Positions 9,168 to 17,473 of a stretch of DNA of 64,000 nucleotides are shown here, in pieces. Where the stretch lies: the NCBI GenBank assembly GCA_036267255.1, contig DATAWK010000032.1, forward strand, positions 62,001 through 126,000, read 5' to 3'. This DNA is from DATAWK01 sp036267255 (GTDB taxonomy: Bacteria > Acidobacteriota > Terriglobia > Terriglobales > Acidobacteriaceae). Every line of letters starts with the position of its first letter. Within the stretch, counting starts at the first letter, position 1. The position numbers and the translations under genes were made by a program. The notes under the pieces were generated by a model. The model saw only the letters and a program-made list of their open reading frames with translations, was not told where the DNA came from and did no database searches.

Positions 9168-9489
9168 TGATCGGTAGAACTGATTAAAACGGTAAATGCT
9201 GATAACCACAACGGTACGGAGGTCTATGCAACTTTAGTAACCAGTAACCATAGGTAACCTGTTGGACTGGAATGCCCGGTTTGAGGACTTTTCCGGTCAC
9301 ACCGGAGCGGATGGGTGACCGGGTGCAGATGGTAGGCGAGGGCCGCGTTGTCCGTGATCCGGGAGACGATGGCAGGCAGATCCGATTGACTTCCGCCAGG
9401 ACGACTTGTGGGAACTGATCCACTTTGTGAGGGGCTGATCTACTTTGTGAAGGCTGATTCACTGCCGAACAGCCTGCTACAGTGGGGGC
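9168..9489. other. Non-coding stretch with short terminal-type repeats, possible insertion-sequence scar
   Basis: This 320-base stretch lies upstream of the DinB-like gene. Two consecutive near-copies, CTGATCCACTTTGTGA and CTGATCTACTTTGTGA, lie at about 9416-9452, followed by a degraded third CTGATTCACT. Tandem short repeats of this form occur at ends of some IS21-family elements. No transposase fragment could be recognised, so the origin is open. Confidence 0.3.
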
Positions 9490-10053
9490 ATGCTTAGGAG
9501 ACTGCTTTTCGTTGCTCTTCTTTTAGGCGCAGGCGCCTACATGCTACACGCCCAAAGTCCTGCCGAGGCGGCGGCCAGCGAGGGAATCTGGCACGGCTAC
9601 AACGGAGAATGGCGGTACGTTTCGCGCCTTCTGATCTCGATCGCAGAGGCGATTCCGGCTGACAAGTACAGTTGGCGACCGGGGCCGGGGGTGCGTTCGG
9701 TGAGCGAAGTGCTGATGCACATCGCCCAATCAAACTACTACCTGCTCAGCGTAACGGGGCCGAAGATGCCACCGGAACTTGCGTCGAACGACGTGGAGAA
9801 AAGGATCGTATCGAAGCCGGAGGTGGTGGCCTACCTGCGGCGGTCTCTTGAGGCAGTCAAGACAGCTCGGTCGCACCTTAAGCCCGGCGATCTGCAGCGC
9901 AAGGTAAAGATATATGGCGAAACTGTGAACGTAGACGGGATGTACCTGCGAATTATCTGTCACGATAACGAGCACCTGGGACAACTGATCGCCTATGCTC
10001 GCATGAACGGCATCGTGCCACCCTGGTCCGCAGGCGTGGTGCTGCCGAAGTAG
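9490..10053 (+). CDS. Exported DinB-family (YfiT-fold) protein
   Basis: A 187-residue protein with a signal peptide or N-terminal anchor (residues 1-21, ending AYMLHAQ) followed by a four-helix DinB/DUF664-type domain. The expected metal-site histidines can be placed in VLMHIAQSNYY (near residue 77) and HDNEHLGQL (near 157 and 161), the third family position being HDxEHxGQ. DinB-like proteins include bacillithiol-S-transferases and unassigned stress proteins; nothing here identifies a substrate. The start is the first ATG after the upstream repeats; no strong ribosome-binding site is seen. Confidence 0.85.
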   Translation: MLRRLLFVALLLGAGAYMLHAQSPAEAAASEGIWHGYNGEWRYVSRLLISIAEAIPADKYSWRPGPGVRSVSEVLMHIAQSNYYLLSVTGPKMPPELASNDVEKRIVSKPEVVAYLRRSLEAVKTARSHLKPGDLQRKVKIYGETVNVDGMYLRIICHDNEHLGQLIAYARMNGIVPPWSAGVVLPK

Positions 10054-10149
10054 GTCACACGGTTCAGCACAAGGACGTTCCGAGCTGAGACAACTCGACG
10101 TGTCGGTCGGACTGCGGATACACTGGAGCATCCTCTGGAGCAAACGCCG

Positions 10150-10968
10150 ATGCGCATTGCAAGCGTAGGTCATGTTATCTTCGCGGTCACCATGATCGGT
10201 CTCGGAGTCGTGGGCCTGCTCCATCCCGATTTCGTTCCGTTGTGGAATCCTATTCCTGCCAGTGTCTCCGCACACGAACTACTCCTTTACTTTGGCGCTC
10301 TCATTTCCCTCACCGCCGGCATTGGTCTGCTTGTTCCGCGCATGGCGACTATTGCCGCGCGCGTGCTGCTGGCCACCCTCTTCCTTTGGTTGCTGCTATT
10401 CCGGTTGCCAAACTTTTTTCTTGAACCCATCTTCCAAGCTTGCTGGTCGGTGTTTCCGCTGGCGGTCATGCTGGCTGCCGCATGGGTGCTCTATGTCTGG
10501 TTTGCCGCCGACTGGGACCGTAAACATCTCAGCTTCGTCAGCAGCAACAACGGCCTACGCATCGCGCGCGGGCTCTACGGCCTCTGCTTGATCTTTTTCG
10601 GCACGGCCCATTTCATCGACGTAAAAGACACGGTATCGCTCATCCCCCATTGGCTGCCGGGCCACCTGTTCTGGGCGTATTTCACAGGCTGTGCCTTCAT
10701 CGCAGCGGGCATCGCGACCGTCCTTGGATTCTGTGCACGGCTGGCTGTCGCGCTCTCGGCCTTTCAAATCGCACTGTTCCTGTTCGTGGTGTGGATACCT
10801 ATTGTGGCGACAGGCTCCAGAAGCCCGTTCCAGTGGAGTGAGACCATCTTTACCATAGCGCTGTTGGCCGGCGCCTGGATGGTTGCCGATTCTTACCGCG
10901 GCTTGCCCTGGCTGCGGTCAACCAGCGGTAGCAGCGGTGCTGCCGCAGGTCGGGGATACACATCCTGA
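10150..10968 (+). CDS. DoxX-like multi-pass membrane protein
   Basis: A 272-residue integral membrane protein with about eight hydrophobic segments arranged as two similar four-helix halves (residues 5-120 and 138-255). Each half begins with a VGH or GTAHF motif followed by an invariant-looking proline-rich turn (VPLWNPIP, SLIPHWLPG). This layout resembles DoxX/DUF4267-type quinone-associated membrane proteins. No catalytic residues can be named. It lies about 100 bases after the DinB-like gene on the same strand and may be cotranscribed. Confidence 0.65.
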   Translation: MRIASVGHVIFAVTMIGLGVVGLLHPDFVPLWNPIPASVSAHELLLYFGALISLTAGIGLLVPRMATIAARVLLATLFLWLLLFRLPNFFLEPIFQACWSVFPLAVMLAAAWVLYVWFAADWDRKHLSFVSSNNGLRIARGLYGLCLIFFGTAHFIDVKDTVSLIPHWLPGHLFWAYFTGCAFIAAGIATVLGFCARLAVALSAFQIALFLFVVWIPIVATGSRSPFQWSETIFTIALLAGAWMVADSYRGLPWLRSTSGSSGAAAGRGYTS

Positions 10969-11296
10969 GAGCCGACAATTCCTGCGGATGGTTCCATCAA
11001 CGCATGGGGCGTTCGCCCGATGCCTGCACAGGAATCAAAACCGGAAGGTCATGAGGAAAGCGTTCCCAGCGCGAGGATCCGTGCTCCGCGGACCGCCCGA
11101 TCGTTGTTTATTCGGCCAAAGCCACGCCGGCGGAAATAATTCTTATCAGCAGAGCTGCATCCCTTCCGACAAGCCGACTTGCGAACGGATGGGCGATACC
11201 CGTGAGCGTATTGCCACAGCTCCAACTGGCTTCGCTTAGTATGATTTCGCATAAGGGCCTGGAGACAGGTCAAAGCTATGGATAGAAGGGAATGCA
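10969..11296. other. Intergenic region without recognised content
   Basis: These 328 bases precede the GH29 gene. I see only the ribosome-binding site AGAAGGGA directly before its ATG. Short open frames here have neither a start signal nor a recognisable product. Confidence 0.5.
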
Positions 11297-12739
11297 ATGC
11301 GGCGGAGAGAATTCTGCAAGTTGATGGGGGTAGCGGCGGCGGTGAAGGCGGTTGGCGTGGCGGGGGCTGCGGAGAAGAGCAACCCCTACGTGCCCGTGAC
11401 GGATTCCCTGGTGGTGCGCAAGCTGGATGCGTGGCAGGACTGGAAGTTCGGTTTCATGATGCATTGGGGGACATATAGCCAGTGGGGCGTGGTGGAATCG
11501 TGGTCGATCTGTTCGGAGGACTGGATCAAACGCCCAGCTGGCACCAACTATGTGGACTACAAGAGAAAATACGAGGCGTTGCCGAAGACGTTTAATCCGA
11601 TCGGGTTCGATCCCGATGTCTGGGCCAGCGTCGCCCGGAATGCAGGCATGAAGTACGTTGTGTTTACAACCAAGCACCACGACGGCTTTTCGATGTTCGA
11701 TACCAAGCTGACCGATTACCGCATCACCGCGCCGGACGTTCCCTTTCATACCAATCCGCGGGCAAATGTCGCCAAGGAAGTCTTTGCCGCGTTTCGCAAG
11801 CAATCGTTCGGAATCGGCGCGTATTTCTCCAAGCCCGACTGGCATAGCGGGGACTATTGGGCGCCTGAATGGGCAACTCCGAACCGGGACGTGAATTACG
11901 ATACGCGCGAATATCCAGAGCGCTGGCAGAAGTTCGTTGCGTTCGTGCATGGACAGGTCGGCGAGCTGACATCGGAATACGGATCCGTCGATATTCTCTG
12001 GCTCGACGGCGGCTGGGTGAACCCGACGGCGCATCCGGATGCGATCGTCGGCGGCATGGAAGTGCCGTGGCCGCAGGATATCGACATGGCGGGCCTGGCT
12101 GCGCTGGCGCGCAGGAATCAGCCCGGTTTGATCGTGGTGGACCGCACGGTGGGAGGCCCCTACGAAAACTACCGCACGCCGGAGCAGCAGATCCCGGACA
12201 CGCCGCTTCCCTATCCCTGGGAAACCTGCATGACGCTCGGCAATTCGTGGTCGTACGCGCCGAACGATCACTACAAGTCGTCGCGCCAGATCGTGCACAT
12301 GCTGGTCGACATTGTTGCCAAAGGCGGCAACTATCTGCTCAACGTCGGTCCTGATCCGAATGGCGAACTGCCGACTGCGGCGGTTGCGCGGCTCGCCGAA
12401 ATCGGAGCGTGGATGCAGAACAACGGCGAGGCGATTTATGCGACACGTCCGGTGGCGCCCTATCGCGATGGCAAGCTGTGCTTTACCCGTGGCAAGGATG
12501 GCGTGATGTACGCGATCTATCTGCTCGACGAAAATGAGGCAGTTCCCGGAACGATTGCATTGAAAGCCATTGTGCCCGCGCCGGGTGCGACCATCCGGCT
12601 GCTTGGGTACGACACGGAGCTGAAGTGGCAGCGTGATGACGCCGGGGCGCGCATTGAACTGCCGGAAAGACTATGCAGGCAAGCTGCGAACAGTTGCGCC
12701 GTTAGCCTGCGTATTTCCGCGATACGGCCGAGAAGCTGA
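11297..12739 (+). CDS. Alpha-L-fucosidase, glycoside hydrolase family 29
   Basis: A retaining exo-fucosidase of 480 residues, probably periplasmic. The N-terminus (MRRREF followed by a hydrophobic run to residue 24) looks like a short twin-arginine or Sec signal. The GH29 barrel shows the family motifs KFGFMMHWGTYS, VFTTKHHDGF (substrate-binding His pair) and DILWLDGGW, whose Asp at residue 237 is the expected nucleophile. KGGNYLLNVGPDPNG marks the barrel end, and a beta-sandwich tail follows. The ATG is preceded by AAGGGA. The last 25 residues are less typical, but the length is normal. It stands alone, convergent with the LuxR-type gene. Confidence 0.95.
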   Translation: MRRREFCKLMGVAAAVKAVGVAGAAEKSNPYVPVTDSLVVRKLDAWQDWKFGFMMHWGTYSQWGVVESWSICSEDWIKRPAGTNYVDYKRKYEALPKTFNPIGFDPDVWASVARNAGMKYVVFTTKHHDGFSMFDTKLTDYRITAPDVPFHTNPRANVAKEVFAAFRKQSFGIGAYFSKPDWHSGDYWAPEWATPNRDVNYDTREYPERWQKFVAFVHGQVGELTSEYGSVDILWLDGGWVNPTAHPDAIVGGMEVPWPQDIDMAGLAALARRNQPGLIVVDRTVGGPYENYRTPEQQIPDTPLPYPWETCMTLGNSWSYAPNDHYKSSRQIVHMLVDIVAKGGNYLLNVGPDPNGELPTAAVARLAEIGAWMQNNGEAIYATRPVAPYRDGKLCFTRGKDGVMYAIYLLDENEAVPGTIALKAIVPAPGATIRLLGYDTELKWQRDDAGARIELPERLCRQAANSCAVSLRISAIRPRS

Positions 12740-12792
12740 CCCCTGGGCATGATGAGGATACATGGAGGCCATCGGTTCTGACCGGTTGCCGG

Positions 12793-13461
12793 TTAACGTT
12801 TGGCATCCAGCAAGGCGTTGGTCACTACATGCATGGTGAGGGCGGTTCGGCTCTTTACGCCGACTTTGCGCATCAGCTTACCTACGTAGACCTTGACCGT
12901 GTGGTCTTCAATGTGGAGGGCGCGGGCAATCTCTTTGTTGGATCGCCCGGCGATCAACAGTTCCAGCACATCGCGCTCCCTCTTGGTAAACGACACGGCG
13001 GCGGCGGTGCGGGTGTCGAGCAAACCGTCCGTTACGCGCTCAATCAATAAGGACAGGACGTGCCGCGGCGCCCAGAGAGAGCCGGCGGCCACGATCTGAA
13101 TGGCCTGCTGGAATTCTGCAACGGTGGCCCCGTTGTCAATGTGCCCTTTCGATCCTGCGGCGATGACGTTGAGGATGGTCTCTTCGTCCGAATCGCCGGA
13201 CATGACGATCATGCGAATGTCGGCACGATAGGCCTTGACGGTCGCCATCAGTTTGGTGAGAGAAGCGCTGGAGCGCGCACCCAGAATCAGAATGCGCAGG
13301 AGCGGATCATGCATCAGCTCCAGGATGTCGCGCTGCACGATGAGGATTTCCGGATGGCCGTCAAACAGAGCCTGCAATCCGACGGCACGCATGGGAGCGA
13401 TACCCAGCACGCCAACACGAATACGCGGATCAGAAACCGGCTGCGATACTTGCCTGGTCAT
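12793..13461 (-). CDS. LuxR/NarL-type regulator with degenerate receiver domain
   Basis: A 222-residue DNA-binding regulator. Residues 13-130 align with a receiver domain, and residues 155-215 form a LuxR-type helix-turn-helix (TKRERDVLELLIAGRSNKEIARAL, then HTVKVYVGKLMRKVGVKSR). The receiver lacks the normal phosphoacceptor: the strand that should end in Asp reads RILILGARSS, and the final Lys position reads HIDNGA instead of the usual YLLK. It is therefore unlikely to be a kinase target and may respond to a ligand or act constitutively. It follows dcd by 80 bases on the same strand. No histidine kinase is nearby. Confidence 0.88.
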   Translation of the reverse strand: MTRQVSQPVSDPRIRVGVLGIAPMRAVGLQALFDGHPEILIVQRDILELMHDPLLRILILGARSSASLTKLMATVKAYRADIRMIVMSGDSDEETILNVIAAGSKGHIDNGATVAEFQQAIQIVAAGSLWAPRHVLSLLIERVTDGLLDTRTAAAVSFTKRERDVLELLIAGRSNKEIARALHIEDHTVKVYVGKLMRKVGVKSRTALTMHVVTNALLDAKR

Positions 13462-13541
13462 TGCACCTTTAGACTTGCTTCAAAAAAACCCAACACCTGC
13501 AGCATGGGTGCAGATACGGCTTGTGGGCACGGATCATTCCA

Positions 13542-14096
13542 TTACAGCTTGGGCAGAACGATGCCCTGTTGCTTCTGGTATTTGCCCTTGCGGTCCGCGT
13601 AGCTGGTCTCGCATTGCTCGTCGGACTGGAAGAACAGAATTTGGCAGAGGCCCTCATTTGCGTAAATTTTGGCGGGCAGCGGGGTCGTGTTGGAGATTTC
13701 CAGGGTCACGAAACCCTCCCACTCCGGCTCAAAGGGCGTGACATTGACGATGATGCCGCAACGTGCATAAGTGGATTTGCCCACGCAAATGGTGAGCACA
13801 TCGCGCGGGATCTTGAAATATTCCACCGAGCGCGCCAGGGCGAAAGAGTTGGGCGGAATGATGACGGAATCGGCGGTCACGGTGACAAAGGAACGCTCGT
13901 CGAAGTTTTTGGGGTCGATGACGGTGGTGTTGACGTTGGTGAAGATTTTGAACTCGTCGGAGACCCGCAGATCGTACCCGTAGGAGGAGACGCCGTAGGA
14001 GATGACACCCTCGCGAACCTGCTTCTCGCTGAAGGGATCAATCATGGCGTGTTTGAGCGCTTGCTCGCGAATCCAGCGATCACTTTTAATGGACAT
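13542..14096 (-). CDS. dcd: dCTP deaminase
   Basis: Converts dCTP to dUTP for thymidylate synthesis. The 184-residue protein carries the dUTPase-like fold with the Dcd motifs SSYGYDLRV near residue 40, VGKSTYARCGI near 110 and the catalytic-Glu segment GFVTLEISN near 131. Length and sequence are typical of the monofunctional enzyme. The ATG at 14096 was preferred over one seven codons upstream because GGGAG lies six bases before it and the product then starts MSIKSDRWI as in homologues. Confidence 0.96.
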   Translation of the reverse strand: MSIKSDRWIREQALKHAMIDPFSEKQVREGVISYGVSSYGYDLRVSDEFKIFTNVNTTVIDPKNFDERSFVTVTADSVIIPPNSFALARSVEYFKIPRDVLTICVGKSTYARCGIIVNVTPFEPEWEGFVTLEISNTTPLPAKIYANEGLCQILFFQSDEQCETSYADRKGKYQKQQGIVLPKL

Positions 14097-14249
14097 GCAA
14101 CTCCCGGAAATATGCACTGAACCGCACGATGACAGGTTGCAGCAACCTATGGCGGCAGAGCAATGATGTTATGTGAGCTTCCTCTGGTGAGTGTACGGGA
14201 GCACAGATTCATTGACAATCCGGAAAGGCCGCCGGAAACCCCGGGGCCT

Positions 14250-15212
14250 CTAACGCCAGTCGTCGATCACGTAGGCATCGGGCCGGTTGAAGCCTTCGAC
14301 ATGGGGACGCTGCATGGCGACGCCCTGCATGGCCACTCGAAATCCGCGAGCGCGCATACGCCGGCAGGCATCTTCGCGAGCCAAGTTCACGCCAGCCTCT
14401 ACCGAGGCTCCGCGGGAGGATGCAAACGCCTCGCAGGCATCCAGCAATCTATCGAAACGCTCCCCTGCGCCGGGGCCACTACGGGCCGCGCCGAACTTGA
14501 CGTAACACGCCTTCTCGCCGCCGAATCCGGTTCTGTCCAGGCACACGGCGAAAGCATCCAGTACGCCGCGCGTATAGGTCAACACCACGTCGCCGATGCG
14601 CTGCGCCAGCGTGGCTCGAATTTCAGCGGTGAGATCGAGCCCTTTATCGATTTTGCGGGTGAGTCTGGCGCACGCTTCGATGGCCGCCTGGCGCTGGCCT
14701 TTTTTCAAAGCCGATAGCAGCACCGGAGCATGCGCGCGTTCCGCTGGAGGGGCCTGGCCGGTGCGAGGAGGGAGCGTCATGATGGCGGTAAGATAGCGTG
14801 GCCAGTAGCCAAATTTTTGATACAAGCCCACATGTTTGGCGCTGTGCGCGAACGTGAATAGTCCGGTGTGCCGCACGCCCCACCGATCGAAAATCGCCAT
14901 CGTGAGTTGGAGCAGCCGTTGTGCCACGCCGCGATCCCAGTATTCCGGCAGAACCGTCAGCGGCCCGAAGAACCCGAACGATCCCCAGTGCGTGACGACG
15001 TTCGATCCGATCAGGCGGCCTTCTTCGCGCGCCGCGATTACCTTGATGTGAGTCGAGCGCCAGAGCGGCGCGATCACTTTGCGGTCGCGCATAAAGTCGA
15101 GCGGATTGGGCAATCCTAAAAACGTGCCAAACGCCAGACGGACAATCCGGTCTGCCTCTTCGAGTTCGGCCTCTTTCAGCGGACCAATCTGGATGGATGG
15201 ACGTGTCGACAT
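14250..15212 (-). CDS. GNAT-family N-acetyltransferase, two-domain
   Basis: A 320-residue protein. Residues 8-150 are a GNAT domain with the acetyl-CoA-binding turn PEYWDRGVAQRLLQ and the helix GLYQKFGYWPR. A second half (about 195-310) ends RMRARGFRVAMQGVAMQR and looks like a degenerate second GNAT fold. Tandem-domain GNATs of this size usually acetylate small molecules or peptides; the substrate cannot be read from sequence. It diverges from the HU gene across 211 bases that contain the hairpin ACGCCGG/CCGGCGT. Confidence 0.85.
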   Translation of the reverse strand: MSTRPSIQIGPLKEAELEEADRIVRLAFGTFLGLPNPLDFMRDRKVIAPLWRSTHIKVIAAREEGRLIGSNVVTHWGSFGFFGPLTVLPEYWDRGVAQRLLQLTMAIFDRWGVRHTGLFTFAHSAKHVGLYQKFGYWPRYLTAIMTLPPRTGQAPPAERAHAPVLLSALKKGQRQAAIEACARLTRKIDKGLDLTAEIRATLAQRIGDVVLTYTRGVLDAFAVCLDRTGFGGEKACYVKFGAARSGPGAGERFDRLLDACEAFASSRGASVEAGVNLAREDACRRMRARGFRVAMQGVAMQRPHVEGFNRPDAYVIDDWR

Positions 15213-15423
15213 CGCTTTACGCCTCCTGTATCAGGCAGCAATCTTTTGCGGCATAGCCGCGTGGGATGAATGGGTTGACCAAGTTTAGCCCACCGGGCAA
15301 TGCCTGACGCCGGAATCGACACCGGCGTAAAGAATGGGCTAGCATCAGGGTAGGCGTGCTGGGTAGGCGTGCAGCCGTATCGCCTTGCCAGGTGTACGCT
15401 GAGATGGATCGAGAGGTTTCCCA

Positions 15424-15693
15424 ATGATTAAACAGGACATCGTACATCAGGTTGTGGAGCAAACCGGATTGCCTCGCGTGAAGGCAGAGGCTGCCGTGGA
15501 CACCGTCTTTGACCGCATGAAGAAGGCCCTGGCGGCGGGCGACCGCATCGAGTTGCGCGGCTTTGGCGTTTTCAGCGTGCGCCCGCGCAAAACCGGCATC
15601 GGACGCAATCCCCGCACCGGCGCGGAAGTGGCCATCACTCCGGGCCGCGCGGTGCGCTTTAAGCCGGGCAAAGAACTGCACATGCTCGACTAG
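15424..15693 (+). CDS. HU/IHF-family DNA-binding protein
   Basis: An 89-residue nucleoid protein that bends DNA as a dimer. The helical base (residues 1-45) and the beta-arm motif GRNPRTGAEVAITPGRAVRFKPGK (about 62-84) with its Arg/Pro tip are intact. GAGAGG precedes the ATG. The last five codons (CTGCACATGCTCGAC, 15676-15690) reappear at 21021, fused to sequence found 225 bases downstream of this gene, so this 3' end marks the left side of a repeated block. Confidence 0.95.
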   Translation: MIKQDIVHQVVEQTGLPRVKAEAAVDTVFDRMKKALAAGDRIELRGFGVFSVRPRKTGIGRNPRTGAEVAITPGRAVRFKPGKELHMLD

Positions 15694-15915
15694 GCGGGAA
15701 CTTCGCGCGGTGCGTGCGGGCAGGACGCGGCATTTTTCTGCATGGCGCGTTTCCCGGCACGGTCGTGGTGCGGTGTTGCTTTGGCCGCACTAACCGATCA
15801 TTGCGCCGAGCATTGCGCGATCATCAAGCCGAGCATTGCGCCGAGCATCACACCGCTCATCGGCGTTTTGCGTCCAGTAAGATGCTGGCCTGGATCGTCC
15901 ACAGCTGGATACCTT
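15694..15915. other. Spacer after HU gene with short internal repeats
   Basis: This stretch contains near-repeats of GCCGAGCATTGCGC around 15807-15850 and no credible gene. It is exactly the segment missing from the second copy of the repeat at 21021-21118, where the HU 3' end joins directly to the CCGGTTGG border. Confidence 0.55.
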
Positions 15916-16038
15916 CCGGTTGGCCTACGATTTATCCGGAAGACGAATCAGTTATCCGGAAGACGAATCAACTATCCAAACGACGAATCAGTTATCCGAA
16001 AGACGAATCAGTGGCTCCTCCATGAGCGCATTGGCCTG
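15916..16038. repeat. Long dispersed repeat, copy 1, with four 20-base tandem units
   Basis: The block starts CCGGTTGG and ends CTCCATGAGCGCATTGGCCTG. Between these borders are four head-to-tail 20-base units of the type TATCCGGAAGACGAATCAGT. Copy 2 at 21036-21118 has the same borders but only two units; the length difference is exactly 40 bases. There are no spacers, so this is not a CRISPR array. The remaining sequence up to 16228 shows no gene. Confidence 0.9.
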
Positions 16039-16228
16039 AAGTCGCCAATCGAGCAATTGGATCCGGCAAGCCATGATGGGATGGCGGACTTCTCGAAATG
16101 GCTGGAGGCAGGCGAGGAGAGCATCTTCTCCCTGGAAACAGAGAAAACCTGCCAGGTGCATCCTGCGAACTGCGTGAAGCCACGGCCAGAACCGAAAAAT
16201 TCCCAGAAATAAAATTTTCCCGACGGCT

Positions 16229-16256
16229 TGTAGAATTCCGGTCCAGCCGTTCGTCG
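16229..16256 (+). promoter_or_regulatory. Candidate ECF-type promoter of the DGPF gene
   Basis: TGTAGA (16229-16234) and CGTCG (16252-16256) are 17 bases apart, about 55 bases before the DGPF start. This resembles promoters of ECF41/ECF42 sigma factors (TGTC-type -35, CGTC or CGA -10). The idea is supported by the ECF42-like stump just downstream of the two genes. It remains a motif match by eye. Confidence 0.35.
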
Positions 16257-16311
16257 TTATAGTGAAGGCCGGATAAGCAATCCGCCTGGAAGATCATTTA
16301 AAGGAGACGAC

Positions 16312-16665
16312 ATGCCACAATACCTGGTTGCTATTCACCACCCCGACAACTATGACTCCTCCCTGGAGGGCAAAGAGATGATCCGCGATATCCATGCGCT
16401 CAACGAAGAGATGGCGGCTGCCGGCGCCAGGTTCTTCGCCGGTGGCCTGCAATCGGCACCCCACGCGAAATCGCTGCGTAAGCAGCCCGGCGGAGAAGTG
16501 GTCATCACCGATGGACCATACCTTGAGACCAAGGAACACATTGGCGGCTTCTGGATACTCGACGCAGCCAACATGGATGAGGCCGTGGCGTGGGGAGGCA
16601 AAGCCGTCGTCGCCTGCCGCGCACCGGTCGAAGTGCGCGAGTTCCTCGCAATGCCAACAGAATAG
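16312..16665 (+). CDS. YciI-family protein with DGPF motif
   Basis: A 117-residue protein of the YCII/DGPF family (COG3795). The signature DGPYLETKE (family: DGPFAETKE) is near residue 66, followed by GGFWILDAANMDEA. These small alpha/beta proteins are typically encoded beside ECF42 sigma factors, but their activity is unknown. AAAGGAG stands seven bases before the ATG. It is followed after 30 bases by the RibD-like reductase and then by the ECF42-like stump, so the three form the remains of one module. Confidence 0.92.
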   Translation: MPQYLVAIHHPDNYDSSLEGKEMIRDIHALNEEMAAAGARFFAGGLQSAPHAKSLRKQPGGEVVITDGPYLETKEHIGGFWILDAANMDEAVAWGGKAVVACRAPVEVREFLAMPTE

Positions 16666-16695
16666 AAACTCCAACCCCGGAACACGGAGACTCAA

Positions 16696-17274
16696 ATGAG
16701 AAAGCTCAGAATCACGGAACACATCTCGCTGGACGGCGTGATCCAGTCCTCCGACGAAGACGATTTCCCCTACAAGGACTGGTCCGCGCCCTATCGGACC
16801 CCCGCTGGCCGGGACGCACTCGCCGCCGCGCAAGGCGAGAAATTCGATCTGCTGCTTGGCCGTCGCACCTACGACATGTGGTCGGGCTACTGGCCAAAGG
16901 CTCCGAGCAGTCCGATGGCGGACGGCCTGAATGCGGCAAAAAAATATATCGCGACTCACCATCCGGAGAGTCTTGCATGGGGCCCGTTCGAGGACGTTGG
17001 ACCGGACTTCGTCGAGGGCATTCGCCGCATCAAGTCGCAGGAGGGCCCGGACCTTATCCTCTGGGGTAGCTCCACGCTGACGTCGCCGCTGCTCGAACAT
17101 GGGCTGGCGGATGAAGTCCTGCTGGTCGTCTATCCGGTCCTGCTGGGTACGGGAAAGCGCTTTTTTGCGGAGGGAACCCCGGCACGCGCATTCGAGCTCG
17201 TCAGCACGAAGACATTCCCGTCCGGCATCATCTTCAGTACGTACAAGGTCGCCGGGCCATTGAAGACCGCATAG
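16696..17274 (+). CDS. Dihydrofolate-reductase-like (RibD C-terminal) protein
   Basis: A 192-residue member of the RibD_C/DHFR-like family. It has the N-terminal SLDGVIQ, the LLLGRRTYDMWSGYWP segment and the nucleotide-binding LILWGSSTLTSPLLEHGLADE, then VYPVLLGTGKRFF. Proteins of this family reduce pteridine or pyrimidine-like substrates with NADPH, but these stand-alone members are unassigned and rarely replace FolA. GGAG precedes the ATG. It is cotranscribed with the DGPF gene. Confidence 0.9.
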   Translation: MRKLRITEHISLDGVIQSSDEDDFPYKDWSAPYRTPAGRDALAAAQGEKFDLLLGRRTYDMWSGYWPKAPSSPMADGLNAAKKYIATHHPESLAWGPFEDVGPDFVEGIRRIKSQEGPDLILWGSSTLTSPLLEHGLADEVLLVVYPVLLGTGKRFFAEGTPARAFELVSTKTFPSGIIFSTYKVAGPLKTA

Positions 17275-17299
17275 TTCGACGACGCGACATCGTCAGTGA

Positions 17300-17392
17300 A
17301 TGCCGGAAGGCCGTAATCCAGCTGGCCTGAACGATGTGCCTAAGGCGATTGAGGCCGTGTGGAAGATCGAGTCCACACGGCGCATTGTTTGG
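17300..17392 (+). pseudogene. Stump of an ECF42-like RNA polymerase sigma factor
   Basis: Only about the first 25 recognisable residues remain: DVPKAIEAVWKIESTRRIV matches the conserved N-terminus of ECF41/42-type sigma factors (usually AIEAVWRIESARLIA). The similarity stops at once after this; the frame runs on into sequence antisense to the tetR gene. There is no region 2.2-4 and no SnoaL or TPR extension. It lies 26 bases after the RibD-like gene, where DGPF operons normally carry the sigma gene. I infer a deletion that fused the stump to the tetR side. Confidence 0.65.
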
Positions 17393-17473
17393 GAGTATCG
17401 ACAGCATCCTCTGCCAAAGGCATGTTTGGAAATCAATCGTCACATTGATCGCATTGTTGTGCCAGCCGACTAT

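Noticed and set aside
9184..9462. Minus-strand 92-codon frame as transposase remnant
   Set aside because: No transposase motif could be seen in any frame; only short terminal-type repeats suggest an insertion element.
15936..16018. Possible CRISPR array
   Set aside because: The units are 20 bases and directly abutting with no spacers, only four copies, and no cas genes are present.
15742..16212. 156-codon frame downstream of HU
   Set aside because: It runs through the tandem repeat, has no ribosome-binding site and no conserved sequence.
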